From NCBI GenBank assembly GCA_028101445.1, contig JAOHKR010000004.1, forward strand, positions 6,079 to 70,078: DNA of 64,000 nucleotides. The letters run 5' to 3'. Made by a program: the position numbers and the translations under genes. Within the stretch, counting starts at the first letter, position 1. Each line of letters opens with the position of its first letter. The notes below the pieces were generated by a model. It saw only the letters and a list, made by a program, of their open reading frames with translations. It was not told the DNA's origin and did not search any database. The DNA comes from Candidatus Pelagibacter sp. Its GTDB lineage: Bacteria > Pseudomonadota > Alphaproteobacteria > Pelagibacterales > Pelagibacteraceae. Below are positions 46,580 through 58,321 of this stretch, piece after piece.

Positions 46580-47329
46580 ATGGAGCTTACTTTTAACGAT
46601 TTTAAAACATTCGAAAAACAAATTATCTTAAAAAAAATTGGTATATCTGGTCAAAAAAAAATTAAGAATTCTAGAGTCTTAATTATCGGAATGGGTGGTT
46701 TGGGCTGTCCATTACTTACCTACCTTGCTTCTGCTGGTGTTGGTAATTTAGGAATAATAGATCATGATAAAGTAGAATTTAGCAATTTAAATAGGCAAAC
46801 TCTCTTTAACTTATCTGATATTGGAAAATTTAAAGTTGTTCAGGCTAAGAAGAAGATAGATAAAATTTTTAAAGCTATAAAAGTTAAAAAGTTTACAGAA
46901 AAAATAGAAAAAAAAAATATAAGAAAAATTCTTAAAGGTTATGAAATTATTTGTGACGGGACAGATAATTTTGATACGCGCTATTTAATTAACGATGAAT
47001 GTAAAAAAAATAAAAAGATTCTAATATCAGCAGCTATTAGTAAATTTGATGGACAGGTATTTAAATTTAATTTTAAAAAAAAGGGTTCATGTTTAAGGTG
47101 TTTTATGCCAGAAAAACCTGAACAAGAAAATAATTGTGGATCAGAAGGTATTTTTTCACCTGTGGCTGGCATATTAGGCTCTCTTCAAGCAAATGAGGTT
47201 TTAAAAACAATTTTAAATTTAAAAGATGATTTAAATAATAATATTCTATTATTTAATGCTTTGAAATCTTCATTAAGAAAAACAAAAATTAATTCTAATC
47301 CTTCTTGTCTAAATAAATGCCAAAAATAA
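46580..47329 (+). CDS. ThiF/MoeB/HesA-family adenylyltransferase
   Basis: This 249-residue E1-like protein activates the C terminus of a small sulfur-carrier protein. The nucleotide loop VLIIGMGGLGCPLLTYLASAG, the IIDHDKVEFSNLNRQ motif and the DGTDNFDTRYLINDEC region are canonical. Two zinc-site pairs are visible: CLRC and the C-terminal CLNKC. There is no C-terminal rhodanese domain, so it is MoeB/ThiF-like without a fused sulfurtransferase. Which carrier (MoaD or ThiS) it serves is not determinable; none is adjacent. Confidence 0.85.
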   Translation: MELTFNDFKTFEKQIILKKIGISGQKKIKNSRVLIIGMGGLGCPLLTYLASAGVGNLGIIDHDKVEFSNLNRQTLFNLSDIGKFKVVQAKKKIDKIFKAIKVKKFTEKIEKKNIRKILKGYEIICDGTDNFDTRYLINDECKKNKKILISAAISKFDGQVFKFNFKKKGSCLRCFMPEKPEQENNCGSEGIFSPVAGILGSLQANEVLKTILNLKDDLNNNILLFNALKSSLRKTKINSNPSCLNKCQK

Positions 47330-47766
47330 TTATATTTATATTTTTTATTCTTCTTAATATAACTGTCGATTCTTACGGGAAAGATGAATATTTTAGAACT
47401 CTAAGAAATGATACAGCGAATCTTCGCCAAGGACCTTCATTTGATTATCCAATTAAAATTTTTTACAAAAAGAAATTTTTACCAGTTTTAATCCAAGATA
47501 GTTCAAGTAATTTTAGAAAAATTAGAGATCATGAAAATAATTCAGGATGGATGCACGTATCGCAATTGTCAAAAAAAAGGGCCGCTATTGTTACAGATGA
47601 TGATCTTCTAATGTTCAAAAGAGCTACAATTTATTCTAATCCTGTTGCAATTTTAAAAAAAGGTAGGTTAGTTAAAATAAATAAATGTAAAGAAGGCTGG
47701 TGTAAGGTAAAATCTAGTGAATTTAAAGGATGGATTAAAAAAGACAGTCTTTGGGGACTACTTTAA
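47317..47766 (+). CDS. Exported SH3-like domain protein
   Basis: This 149-residue protein has an N-terminal signal peptide (about residues 1-20, LNITVDSYG) and a bacterial SH3-like domain seen in DTANLRQGPSFDYPIKIFYKK and GWMHVSQLS, then a second weaker repeat to GWIKKDSLWGLL. Such domains often bind peptidoglycan in the periplasm; alphaproteobacterial homologues are small proteins of unknown role. It overlaps the upstream gene by 13 bp and ends 2 bp from the convergent DUF2061 gene. Confidence 0.78.
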   Translation: MPKIIIFIFFILLNITVDSYGKDEYFRTLRNDTANLRQGPSFDYPIKIFYKKKFLPVLIQDSSSNFRKIRDHENNSGWMHVSQLSKKRAAIVTDDDLLMFKRATIYSNPVAILKKGRLVKINKCKEGWCKVKSSEFKGWIKKDSLWGLL

Positions 47767-47768
47767 AA

Positions 47769-48008
47769 CTAATTACTTAATTTAGAGGCCCAAAATTTAT
47801 CTAATATAAAATACCACACGGAGTTCGCAAGTGGCTCAACAATAGCATCTGTTAGAGCTATAACGAACGAAACATCAGCAACAATCATCAACACGGTAAT
47901 TGCGATAATAAAGTGGCCAATAGTGTAAACTACTGTCCTTAGTATTGAACCTCTATTATTTTCATAGATGTCCGCAGCTGCGTTAAATATCCCTTTATTA
48001 ATTTCCAT
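47769..48008 (-). CDS. DUF2061 family membrane protein
   Basis: This about 79-residue protein has two hydrophobic helices and fits DUF2061: NNRGSILRTVVYTIGHFIIAI resembles the R-S-x-x-K-T-x-x-Y-R start and ALTDAIVEPLANSVWYFILDK the second helix. Its function is unknown. I prefer ATG 48008 (MEINKGIF), which overlaps the stop of the hydroxylase gene by 11 bp; the frame itself extends further upstream but inside that gene. Confidence 0.65.
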   Translation of the reverse strand: MEINKGIFNAAADIYENNRGSILRTVVYTIGHFIIAITVLMIVADVSFVIALTDAIVEPLANSVWYFILDKFWASKLSN

Positions 48009-48603
48009 GATTTTTAAAAGGGCTATCCAAAACACAAGCAACTAAATGAATTCTTTCTTGCTCGCCTCCATTAAAAAAGTTGTGATATTTGGTATTATTA
48101 GTAATTGTCACTGTCCCATCAGCAGGTAAATGTTGAGCTACATTATCTATAACCATTCTGCATCCTGGGTTAGTTATGATTGGAATATGTAATCTCGGTT
48201 CTGGATCCCTATGCCAACTAAGTGTTGATCTTGGCTCTTTCAATAAAATTCTTACTCTTCCTAGTTTAAAATTTTTTCTTAAAATATTATAAACCTCTTC
48301 AAAATAAGTGTTGTGGAAGTCGGAAACTAACTCTGTATATCTTCTTTCATCAATTGGCATATCTCTCATTGCTTCTTTGCCCGTTTCATCTGGTAGAGTC
48401 CAATACGTACCTCTAACATTGTGCCCTGCTATGGAATTTTTGTCGCCTGGAATTTGATTTAATGATATTGCTCCGAAATGTTTAATGCCTAATGAGTTAA
48501 ATTTTTTCTTTTTTAAAATTTTTTCTAAATCTAATTTTAATTTAGAAATATTAAATTTAATATTTGGTACTTTATAAAAATCATTATATCCAATATTATT
48601 CAT
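47998..48603 (-). CDS. Aspartyl/asparaginyl beta-hydroxylase-type 2-oxoglutarate dioxygenase
   Basis: This 201-residue protein shows the jelly-roll iron site of Fe(II)/2-oxoglutarate oxygenases: LSWHRDPEPRLHIPI (His-x-Asp) and, about 60 residues on, ERIHLVAC (second His with Arg nearby for 2-oxoglutarate). This is the aspartyl/asparaginyl beta-hydroxylase family. The substrate is unknown; bacterial members include lipid or peptide hydroxylases. It lies 12 bp downstream of katG on the same strand and may be read through from it. Confidence 0.78.
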   Translation of the reverse strand: MNNIGYNDFYKVPNIKFNISKLKLDLEKILKKKKFNSLGIKHFGAISLNQIPGDKNSIAGHNVRGTYWTLPDETGKEAMRDMPIDERRYTELVSDFHNTYFEEVYNILRKNFKLGRVRILLKEPRSTLSWHRDPEPRLHIPIITNPGCRMVIDNVAQHLPADGTVTITNNTKYHNFFNGGEQERIHLVACVLDSPFKNHGN

Positions 48604-48615
48604 CAGTTTTTGATC

Positions 48616-50814
<2,199 letters not shown>

Positions 50815-50832
50815 TTATTAATGTTCTTAATA

Positions 50833-50862
50833 GTTTATAATTATTCTAAACTGGAAAGTCAA
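50833..50862 (-). promoter_or_regulatory. katG promoter overlapped by Irr-box-like palindrome
   Basis: On the minus strand TTGACT (50857-50862) and TATAAA (50834-50839) are separated by exactly 17 bp, a strong sigma70 promoter with a start near 50827. The palindrome GTTTATAATTATTCTAAAC (plus-strand orientation, 50833-50851) covers the -10 element and half the spacer. It resembles the Irr iron-control element as I remember it (TTTAGAAT-N-ATTCTAAA), so a bound repressor would block RNA polymerase. A related box lies upstream of irr (51310-51326). Confidence 0.65.
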
Positions 50863-50870
50863 GAATGTTT

Positions 50871-51287
50871 TTATTGTTTTTGTAAACTTATAATAACTTC
50901 TACGTCTTTAATTTTCTTTCCTTTTGGTGCATGCGGCATCTTTGCAACTTCGATTTCATTGTTATTTATATCTGTCAATTCATTAGTTTCATCATCATAA
51001 AAATGGTGATGTGAACTTACATTTGTATCGAAGTAACTTGTATTATTGTTTGTTAAAATTTCTTTTACATATCCAGCTTTTTTGAAAGCATCAATGGTAT
51101 TATAAATTGTTGCTAAAGAAATTTTTTCTACATTATCTTTTTTACATATGATTTTATTTAATTTTTCTACTGTAAAATGAAATGTTTTTTCTCTTTTAAA
51201 TAAAAATTCTGCTATTCTTATTCTTTGCTTTGTAGGTCTCAATTTAGAAGACCTTAATTTGTTTATAATTTCATTATTTTGGGTCAT
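50871..51287 (-). CDS. irr: Irr-type Fur-family transcriptional regulator
   Basis: This 138-residue Fur-family protein has a winged-helix DNA-binding domain (RPTKQRIRIAEFLFKR to NTIDAFKKAGYV) and a metal/dimerisation domain. The segment SYFDTNVSSHHHFYDDE is characteristic of alphaproteobacterial Irr, whose HHH motif is linked to haem binding. Irr senses haem/iron status and represses iron- and haem-costly genes under iron shortage. It is divergent from fabA with a matching box between them, and directly upstream of the haem enzyme KatG. Confidence 0.88.
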   Translation of the reverse strand: MTQNNEIINKLRSSKLRPTKQRIRIAEFLFKREKTFHFTVEKLNKIICKKDNVEKISLATIYNTIDAFKKAGYVKEILTNNNTSYFDTNVSSHHHFYDDETNELTDINNNEIEVAKMPHAPKGKKIKDVEVIISLQKQ

Positions 51288-51309
51288 ATAGGAAGTATTT
51301 ATATCATTA

Positions 51310-51326
51310 TTTATAATCGTTCTAAA
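51310..51326. promoter_or_regulatory. Second Irr-box-like palindrome (irr/fabA intergenic)
   Basis: TTTATAATCGTTCTAAA is identical to the katG box at 15 of 17 positions. On the minus strand its end reads TATAAA, a -10 for irr, with TTCAAA about 18 bp upstream, so the box would sit on the irr promoter and allow autoregulation. Whether it also affects the divergent fabA transcript is open, as no clear -35 is seen for fabA. Confidence 0.5.
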
Positions 51327-51380
51327 GTGATATTTTGAAAAAATAGTATATAAATCAATAAAAAAAAGCTAATTTATCCA

Positions 51381-51884
51381 ATGCAAAAAAACAATTATAA
51401 CTATGACGAACTAATTGAATGTGGAAAAGGCGGTCTTTTCGGCGAAGGTAATGCTAAGCTTCCCCTTCCTCCAATGCTGATGTTTGATAGAATTACCAAA
51501 ATAGAACAAAATTCGGGAGAATTTAAAAAAGGATACATAAAAGCAGAACTTGATATTAAAGATAATTTATGGTTTTTTGATTGTCATTTTAAGAAAGATC
51601 CAGTTATGCCAGGTTGTCTTGGTTTAGATGCTATGTGGCAATTAGTTGGCTTTTTTCTTGGATGGACAGGAGAGCCAGGGAAAGGAAGAGCTTTAGGAGT
51701 AAACTCTGTAAAATTTACTGGCGAGGTTTTGAAAACTGTAAAAATGGCTACTTACGAAATAAATATAAAAAGAATTTTAAAAAAAGAGGGAACAGCAGTT
51801 GGACTAGCTAATGGTATTTTGAGTGCTGATGGTAAAATAATTTATAAAGCAGAAAATTTAAAAGTAGGTTTATTTAAATCATGA
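51381..51884 (+). CDS. fabA: 3-hydroxydecanoyl-ACP dehydratase/isomerase
   Basis: This 167-residue hot-dog-fold enzyme dehydrates beta-hydroxyacyl-ACP and isomerises trans-2- to cis-3-decenoyl-ACP, starting unsaturated fatty acid synthesis. The catalytic His is in [20 protein letters not shown], with the Asp of GLDA supporting isomerisation. The order fabA-fabB-fabI with irr divergent is a known alphaproteobacterial arrangement. The stop overlaps the fabB start. Confidence 0.95.
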   Translation: MQKNNYNYDELIECGKGGLFGEGNAKLPLPPMLMFDRITKIEQNSGEFKKGYIKAELDIKDNLWFFDCHFKKDPVMPGCLGLDAMWQLVGFFLGWTGEPGKGRALGVNSVKFTGEVLKTVKMATYEINIKRILKKEGTAVGLANGILSADGKIIYKAENLKVGLFKS

Positions 51885-53092
51885 GAAGAGTAGTAATTAC
51901 GGGTCTTGGTATTGTATCTTGTCTTGGTAATAATCAAGAAGAGGTTCACCAATCACTATTAAATTCAAAATCAGGAATTTCATATTCAGAAGAATATAAA
52001 GAACATAATTTAAGAAGTCATGTTCATGGCAAACCAAAAATAAAGCTTGAAGACCACATTGATAGAAAAACAATAAGATTTATGGGATCAGGATCTGCTT
52101 ATAATTATATAGCAATGAAAGAAGCGATCAAGGATTCTGGATTAGAAGACAACGATATTAGTAATTTTAAAACTGGAATCGTTATGGGTTCTGGTGGCCC
52201 TTCAATCGAAAATGTAATTTTGGCAGCTGATAAAACTAGAGCTAAAACCCCAAAACTAATGGGGCCATTTATTGTACCAAGAACTATGGCAAGCACTTCT
52301 TCAGCAACTCTTGCAGTTCCTTTTAAAATAAAGGGAACTAATTATACAATGAGTTCTGCATGTGCAACTAGCGGTCATTGTATTGGAAATTCAATGGAGT
52401 TAATTCAAATGGGAAAACAAGACGTTGTTTTTGCAGGCGGTAGTGAAGAAATACATTGGGCGATGACTGCAATGTTTGATGCTATGACAGCATTATCATC
52501 AAAATATAATGATTCACCTGAAACAGCTTCAAGAGCTTATGACAAAACTAGAGATGGATTTGTAATTGCTGGTGGTGGTGGTGTGCTAGTTCTTGAAGAA
52601 TATGAGCACGCAAAAGCTAGAGGTGCTAAAATATACGCTGAATTAACTGGTTATGGAGCAACTTCAGATGGATACGATATGGTTGCACCATCAGGTGAAG
52701 GTGCAGTTAGATGTATGAAGATGGCTATGGCAACTACTAAAAATAAAATTGATTATATTAATACTCACGGTACATCGACACCAGTTGGTGATATTACAGA
52801 ATTAAATGCTGTTAAAGAAGTTTTTGGAAATCAAATTCCAAAAATTAGTTCTACTAAATCTTTATCAGGTCATCCTTTGGGAGCTGCTTCTGTTCATGAG
52901 GCTATTTATTGTTTAATTATGATGAAAAATAACTTCATTGCCGGTTCAGCAAACATTACAGAAATGGATGAAGAAGCAAAAAAATTTCCAATAGTTTCTA
53001 AAACTGAAAAAGGAGCGACTTTAAATACTGTTATGTCTAATAGCTTTGGTTTTGGGGGAACCAATGCAGCGTTAATTTTTGAGAAAGTGTAA
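51881..53092 (+). CDS. fabB: Beta-ketoacyl-ACP synthase I
   Basis: This 403-residue condensing enzyme extends acyl-ACP and, with FabA, preserves the cis double bond. The Cys-His-His triad is in [23 protein letters not shown] and [13 protein letters not shown]. The adjacent fabA supports FabB over FabF. It is translationally coupled to fabA (4 bp overlap) and followed by fabI after 2 bp. Confidence 0.94.
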   Translation: MRRVVITGLGIVSCLGNNQEEVHQSLLNSKSGISYSEEYKEHNLRSHVHGKPKIKLEDHIDRKTIRFMGSGSAYNYIAMKEAIKDSGLEDNDISNFKTGIVMGSGGPSIENVILAADKTRAKTPKLMGPFIVPRTMASTSSATLAVPFKIKGTNYTMSSACATSGHCIGNSMELIQMGKQDVVFAGGSEEIHWAMTAMFDAMTALSSKYNDSPETASRAYDKTRDGFVIAGGGGVLVLEEYEHAKARGAKIYAELTGYGATSDGYDMVAPSGEGAVRCMKMAMATTKNKIDYINTHGTSTPVGDITELNAVKEVFGNQIPKISSTKSLSGHPLGAASVHEAIYCLIMMKNNFIAGSANITEMDEEAKKFPIVSKTEKGATLNTVMSNSFGFGGTNAALIFEKV

Positions 53093-53094
53093 TT

Positions 53095-53880
53095 ATGAGC
53101 TTAATGAAAGGTAAAAAAGGACTAATCATGGGCGTAGCCAATGAGCGCTCTATTGCTTGGGGCATATCACAAAAACTAGCAGACGCGGGAGCTGAACTTG
53201 CATTTACGTATCTTGGTGATGCTTTAAAAAAAAGAGTTATACCATTAGCAGAAAAATTAAATTCTAAAGCAACATTTAGTTGTGACGTAGAAAATAAAGA
53301 AGAAGTAATAAAATTATTCGAAGATATTAAATCTAAGTGGGGGCAAATTGATTTCGTTGTACACGCTGTAGCTTTTTCAGATAAATCGGAATTATCAGGT
53401 GAATATTTAAATACAAGTAGAGAAAATTTTTTAAGAAGTATGCTTATTTCTTGCTTTTCTTTTACAGAAGTTTCTAAAGAAGCAGCAAAAATTATGAAAG
53501 AAGGAGGAAGTTTACTTACCTTAACTTATGAATCTACAAAAGCTATTCCAAATTATAATGTTATGGGTGTATGTAAATCTGCTCTAGAAGCAAGTGTTAA
53601 GTATTTGGCAAGAGATCTAGGTTCAAAAGGAATGCGTGTTAATGCAATAAGCGCTGGTCCTATTAAAACTTTGGCAGCATCAGCAATTGGTGATGCAAAA
53701 TTTTTATATAAATGGAACGAAGATCATTCTTTTTTGAAAAGGAATGTAGATATTAATGACGTAGGAAATTCAGCTTTATATCTTTTAAGTGATTTAGCTG
53801 CAGGTGTTACTGGCGAAATTCATTATGTTGATGCCGGATACAATAAAGTAGGAATGCCAGACCCTAAAAATATTACCTAA
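53095..53880 (+). CDS. fabI: Enoyl-ACP reductase
   Basis: This 261-residue NADH-dependent reductase completes each fatty acid elongation cycle and is the target of triclosan-like inhibitors. The SDR-type start MKGKKGLIMGVANERSIAWG carries the FabI-specific A-N-x-x-S-I-A-W motif, and the catalytic Tyr-x6-Lys is in YNVMGVCKSALEAS. It is the last gene of fabA-fabB-fabI and overlaps the convergent DUF2334 gene by 8 bp. Confidence 0.95.
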   Translation: MSLMKGKKGLIMGVANERSIAWGISQKLADAGAELAFTYLGDALKKRVIPLAEKLNSKATFSCDVENKEEVIKLFEDIKSKWGQIDFVVHAVAFSDKSELSGEYLNTSRENFLRSMLISCFSFTEVSKEAAKIMKEGGSLLTLTYESTKAIPNYNVMGVCKSALEASVKYLARDLGSKGMRVNAISAGPIKTLAASAIGDAKFLYKWNEDHSFLKRNVDINDVGNSALYLLSDLAAGVTGEIHYVDAGYNKVGMPDPKNIT

Positions 53881-54637
53881 GTAATCTCACAGTTTTTAGA
53901 GTTTTTTCTACCAAATAATTTGTCAAATTCTGTAAAAAACTGTAGTCGGATATATTTATAATGTAATCTAAGTTTACGACCTTCTTGTGATTTTTTTCTA
54001 TAAATATTTCAAAATTTTTAAAGTAGTCTACATTCCAATTATTAATATGTATTTGTGTAGATTGAATGCCAAATGGTAAAAATATTTCTTTATAAAAAAG
54101 TTGAGGAACAAATAAAATTTCATTTTTGTAATATGGAAATAAACCGTATCCATCTATAATAATATTTATATTAGAATCTTTTAAAGCTATTAGGGTATTT
54201 TCATCATAAATATGGTTGGGTGCAAAAAAACTTCTGATTCTAATATCTCTTTTTTTAAACTCTTCTAAACCAGTTTTAATTTTATCTAATTGTACAAAAT
54301 AATCTAAACCATAAAACTCTGAATTCCCTCCATAATTAAAAATATCTTTTTTATCTGATCTTTGAGTATAAAGGTGATTGCAGCCGTGCATTGTTATTTC
54401 CCATCCTTTATTTTTCCAACTTTTTACTTTTTCCCAGAATTTATCATTTTTTGGAAACTCTAATAATTCTGGATCTTTATTAATCGGAATTACTCCTAAC
54501 AAAGGTTTAATTTCATATCTATCAAACAAGATTTCACATTTATCCATTAAATGCCAATTCATATTTTCAGCAATATCGTCAATCCGAATAAGCAAACCTG
54601 TATATTTTGATGATATTTTTTTTATTGAATTAAACAT
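53873..54637 (-). CDS. DUF2334/polysaccharide deacetylase-like protein
   Basis: This 254-residue protein matches the DUF2334 group of the polysaccharide deacetylase superfamily. The N-terminal LLIRIDDIAENMNW holds the acidic residues of the metal site, and GWEITMHGCNHLYT supplies the H-x3-H pair expected for metal binding. It has no signal peptide, so it may act on a cytosolic saccharide or precursor. Its start is only 23 bp from the divergent GNAT gene. The pair may be a small accessory insertion between the fab operon and pnp. Confidence 0.72.
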   Translation of the reverse strand: MFNSIKKISSKYTGLLIRIDDIAENMNWHLMDKCEILFDRYEIKPLLGVIPINKDPELLEFPKNDKFWEKVKSWKNKGWEITMHGCNHLYTQRSDKKDIFNYGGNSEFYGLDYFVQLDKIKTGLEEFKKRDIRIRSFFAPNHIYDENTLIALKDSNINIIIDGYGLFPYYKNEILFVPQLFYKEIFLPFGIQSTQIHINNWNVDYFKNFEIFIEKNHKKVVNLDYIINISDYSFLQNLTNYLVEKTLKTVRLLR

Positions 54638-54660
54638 ATTTGTTTATAGTTTAGCTGACA

Positions 54661-55611
54661 GTGGATAAATTTCATATTAAAAAAATTTCAGAAGTAAATA
54701 AAGAAAAACTGCATCAATTTTATCAAAATTCCTTTGATTATGAAAAACCTGTTTTAGAGGATTATAAATGGAGATATAGATCAGAATTGAACGAATTTGA
54801 GCCTTTAGTTTTAACAATTAATAATGAAATTTGTGGCCACGCTGGACTAATTCCAATCAAATTAAAGATAAATAATAAAATTAAAAAAGCCATATGGTTT
54901 ACAGATTTTTTTATTAAAACTGAACATAGATCAAGAGGATACGGTAGAAAGCTTACTGAGGAATGGATGAAGATTTGTCCGATACAAATTACTTTATGTA
55001 ACGATAAGTCACTAAAAGTTTTCAAAAAATTAGATTGGTCTAGTAATAATAATTTTACTCGTAATATTAAATTTTATAACTATCTAAATATTATACCTGT
55101 ATTCAGGAATTTAAAAAATTCTTCACAAATTCAACATAATCTTGAAAATTTAAAACTTGAAGAATCAAACAACAAAACTTTAGAAAAAATTATAGATTTT
55201 AATGAAAATAATATGACTAAAAAAATCGTTAACATAGTTAGAGATGAAAATTGGTTTAAGTGGAGAATAATTGACTGCCCCTACAAAAAAGATATTTTTA
55301 TTTTCAATGAAAATGGAAATTTTTTAATAACTCACATAAAAAAAAGAAATAATTTAAAAATTTTAAATATTATTTATTCTACACATCCTATTAATGCTAA
55401 TATTTTTGAATTATTTTTAAATTTTGCAAGAAAAAATCATATCGACTATTTATCTTATATTTCAAATGAAAAAAAAATTTCTAATATTTTTCTACCATGG
55501 CAAAGAAAGATTAATTTTGCCTTTTACGCAAAAGAAAAGACCACTTCAATTCTACTAAGTAAAGAACTTGATGATATTCAATTTATCGACAGTGATATAG
55601 ATTATGTCTAG
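54661..55611 (+). CDS. GNAT-family N-acetyltransferase
   Basis: This 316-residue protein has an N-terminal GNAT domain: FFIKTEHRSRGYGRKLTEEWM contains the acetyl-CoA-binding R/Q-x-x-G-x-G/A motif. The remaining ~190 residues form a second region with a weaker acyltransferase-like pattern (IIYSTHPINANIFELFLNFARK), suggesting a two-domain GNAT as in some glycan or lipid acyltransferases. The start codon is GTG. Codon usage is as AT-rich as its neighbours. The substrate is unknown. Confidence 0.7.
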   Translation: MDKFHIKKISEVNKEKLHQFYQNSFDYEKPVLEDYKWRYRSELNEFEPLVLTINNEICGHAGLIPIKLKINNKIKKAIWFTDFFIKTEHRSRGYGRKLTEEWMKICPIQITLCNDKSLKVFKKLDWSSNNNFTRNIKFYNYLNIIPVFRNLKNSSQIQHNLENLKLEESNNKTLEKIIDFNENNMTKKIVNIVRDENWFKWRIIDCPYKKDIFIFNENGNFLITHIKKRNNLKILNIIYSTHPINANIFELFLNFARKNHIDYLSYISNEKKISNIFLPWQRKINFAFYAKEKTTSILLSKELDDIQFIDSDIDYV

Positions 55612-55612
55612 A

Positions 55613-57685
55613 TTAAGCGGTTGCTTGCTTCATTGAAAGTTTAACTTTTCCTCTGTCGAAACCAACAACTTTTACAGAGACTTCGTCTCCTTCTTTTACA
55701 ACATCTCCAACTTTTTCAACTCTTTTTGTTGCTAGCTCAGAAATATGTACAAGTCCATCTTGTTTGCCTAGAAAATTAACAAAAGCTCCAAATTCCATAA
55801 TTTTAACTACTTTACCTTTATAAATTTTTCCCATTTCAGGTTTAGCGACCAAACTTTTAATAAACTCAATTGCTTTATTTCTCGACTCTTCATCGGGAGC
55901 GGCAACTGTTACTTCTCCAGTGTCTTTAACATCAACTTTAGCTCCAGATGTTTCAACTATCTCTCTTATAGTTGCTCCACCTTTACCTATTACTGTTGCT
56001 ATATCTTTTTTATCAACCTTAATAATTTCCATTTTTGGTGTATGTTTTGAAAATTCTTTTCTTGAATCTTTTAGTGCTTTATTCATTTCTCCTAAAATAT
56101 GCTCTCTACCACCTTTAGCTTGGTCTAAAGCTTTTTCCATAATTTCAAAAGTAATACCTGTGATTTTGATATCCATTTGAAGGGATGTAATACCATTTTT
56201 TGTACCAGCTACTTTAAAATCCATATCTCCTAAATGATCTTCATCTCCTAAAATGTCTGATAATACTGAAAAATCATCGCCTTCTTTGATTAAACCCATT
56301 GCTATGCCTGCAACTGGTTCTTTGATTGGAACACCTGCATCCATAAGAGCCAATGAAGTTCCACAAACTGTTGCCATTGATGATGAACCATTAGACTCGG
56401 TAATTTCAGAAACTACTCGTAGAGTATATGGAAAATCTTCACCTTTAGGTAAGGACGAATTAATTGCCCTCCATGCTAATTTCCCGTGGCCTACTTCTCT
56501 TCTGCCTGTCCCTATTCTTCCACATTCTCCAACAGAAAAAGGAGGAAAATTGTAGTGCAACATAAACCTGTTTCTTTGCATTCCATTCAGACTTTCAACT
56601 CTCTGTTCATCATCGGACATGCCTAAAGTAGTTACTACTAATGCTTGAGTTTCGCCTCTAGTAAATAAAGCAGATCCATGTGTTCTAGGCAATACTCCAA
56701 CTTCACATTTAATTTGTCTAACGTCAGCTAAACCTCTTCCGTCAATTCTCTTTTTATCTTTTATAATTGCTGTTCGAACGATATCTTTTTCAAGCGACTT
56801 TAATTGAGCCATGACTTGGTTCTCAGTTATGTTTTCATCTTCAGCAAACATTTCTTTACATTTTGATTCTATTTCTGAAATAGCAGTTGATCTTTTCTTT
56901 TTATCTATTTCTTTGAAGGCCTTTCTTAGATCCGCTTCAACAACACCAGCAATTTTCTTTTTAACTTCTGAATGATCTACTTCTTCGACTTCCCATTTAG
57001 GTTTACCTGCTTTTTTGGCAAGTTTTTCTATTGCTTCTATTACTGGTACGAAACTCTCATGACCAAATTTTACAGCATCAAGCATTATTTTTTCTGAAAG
57101 ACCTGAGGTTTCTGACTCCACCATTAAAACAGCGTCTTTTGTTCCAGCCACAACTAAATCTAATTCTGACTCTATTAACTCTTCTGGTGATGGGTTTAAT
57201 AAATATTTACCATCTTTGTAACCAACTCTACTTGCTGCTATTGGTCCTCCAAATGGCAATCCTGAAATAGCTAATGAAGCTGAACATGCTATAATTGAAA
57301 GCACATCAGCTTGATTTTCACCATCGTATGAGAGTACTGTGGGAAGCAATTGAACTTCATTTAAGAAACTTGAAGGGAATAAGGGTCTAATAGGTCTATC
57401 TATTAATCTCGATATTAATTGTTCAGACTCTGTTGGTCTTGCTTCTCTTTTAAAATATCCGCCAGGAATTTTTCCAGCAGCATAATATTTTTCTTGATAA
57501 TTAACTGATAATGGAAAAAAATCTTGTCCATCCCTAAGTTTTTTTGCACCTACAACAGTGGCTATCACAACTGTCTCTCCACATGTTGCTATAATAGCAC
57601 CATCTGCTTGACGTGCTATTTTACCAGTCTCTAAAGTTAATTTTTTTCCATTAACTTCTAATTCTTCTTTATGTATTTTGAACAT
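55613..57685 (-). CDS. pnp: Polyribonucleotide nucleotidyltransferase
   Basis: This 690-residue phosphorolytic 3'-5' exoribonuclease degrades mRNA. Two RNase PH-like domains come first ([21 protein letters not shown] and [20 protein letters not shown] mark the second), then a KH domain ([21 protein letters not shown]) and an S1 domain ([28 protein letters not shown]). It follows rpsO with one shared base, the usual bacterial order. Confidence 0.96.
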   Translation of the reverse strand: MFKIHKEELEVNGKKLTLETGKIARQADGAIIATCGETVVIATVVGAKKLRDGQDFFPLSVNYQEKYYAAGKIPGGYFKREARPTESEQLISRLIDRPIRPLFPSSFLNEVQLLPTVLSYDGENQADVLSIIACSASLAISGLPFGGPIAASRVGYKDGKYLLNPSPEELIESELDLVVAGTKDAVLMVESETSGLSEKIMLDAVKFGHESFVPVIEAIEKLAKKAGKPKWEVEEVDHSEVKKKIAGVVEADLRKAFKEIDKKKRSTAISEIESKCKEMFAEDENITENQVMAQLKSLEKDIVRTAIIKDKKRIDGRGLADVRQIKCEVGVLPRTHGSALFTRGETQALVVTTLGMSDDEQRVESLNGMQRNRFMLHYNFPPFSVGECGRIGTGRREVGHGKLAWRAINSSLPKGEDFPYTLRVVSEITESNGSSSMATVCGTSLALMDAGVPIKEPVAGIAMGLIKEGDDFSVLSDILGDEDHLGDMDFKVAGTKNGITSLQMDIKITGITFEIMEKALDQAKGGREHILGEMNKALKDSRKEFSKHTPKMEIIKVDKKDIATVIGKGGATIREIVETSGAKVDVKDTGEVTVAAPDEESRNKAIEFIKSLVAKPEMGKIYKGKVVKIMEFGAFVNFLGKQDGLVHISELATKRVEKVGDVVKEGDEVSVKVVGFDRGKVKLSMKQATA

Positions 57686-57945
57686 TATTTCCTTAAATTT
57701 AATTGTTTTAAAACTTTTTGGTATGACTCAGGTTTTTTCTTTTTTAAGTAAGCAAGTAATTTTTTTCTTTTGTTAACTGATTTACTCATACCTACAGCGG
57801 AGTGCTTATCTTTTTTTGCACTTTTAAAATGCTCCGCTAATTTTGTAATCTTATCAGTAAGCAAACCAATTTGTATTTCTGTAGAACCAACATCTTTATC
57901 GTGTATGGCCAGTGATTTAATTGTATCGTTTTTTTTCTTTATCAT
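57685..57945 (-). CDS. rpsO: Small-subunit ribosomal protein uS15
   Basis: This 86-residue protein binds the central domain of 16S rRNA. Family motifs [16 protein letters not shown] and [20 protein letters not shown] are present; the length matches uS15. It overlaps rbfA by 29 bp on the same strand because truB, usually between them, is absent. In other bacteria uS15 autoregulates through its own leader; with the rbfA overlap, such a leader would lie inside rbfA. Confidence 0.95.
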   Translation of the reverse strand: MIKKKNDTIKSLAIHDKDVGSTEIQIGLLTDKITKLAEHFKSAKKDKHSAVGMSKSVNKRKKLLAYLKKKKPESYQKVLKQLNLRK

Positions 57946-58321
57946 TATCTTTATCTTTTATTTTTTTAATTAATCTTTCAATCTTTTCAGCATATTCAAA
58001 TGAGTTATCTTCTACAAATGTGAGTTTAGGAAGAAACTTTATATCAAGCCTTTTAGACAGCGCTTTTCTAACAAGATGCGAGTACTCCGTCAAGATTTTT
58101 ACTGTTTCTTTAGTATCTACTCCACCCAAAGGTATCACGTAAACTCTAGCAGTTTTAAGGTCTGGCGTCATCCTTACTTCTGTTACTGTAATTAATTTTG
58201 AGTTAATTGAGGGTATTTTCGCCTCATTCCTAATCAATAATTCACCTAGATTTTGTTTTACTAATTCACCAACCCTTAATTGCCGTTGGCTGAACGGCCT
58301 TTGTGAAGTTCGATTTCCCAT
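57917..58321 (-). CDS. rbfA: Ribosome-binding factor A
   Basis: This 134-residue KH-fold factor helps mature the 5' end of 16S rRNA. The family start RTSQRPFSQRQLRVGELVKQNLGELL and VTEVRMTPDLKTARVYV are clear. The C-terminal ~12 residues are charged ([13 protein letters not shown]) and are read through the start of rpsO. It shares its start with the stop of infB. Confidence 0.93.
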   Translation of the reverse strand: MGNRTSQRPFSQRQLRVGELVKQNLGELLIRNEAKIPSINSKLITVTEVRMTPDLKTARVYVIPLGGVDTKETVKILTEYSHLVRKALSKRLDIKFLPKLTFVEDNSFEYAEKIERLIKKIKDKDNDKEKKRYN

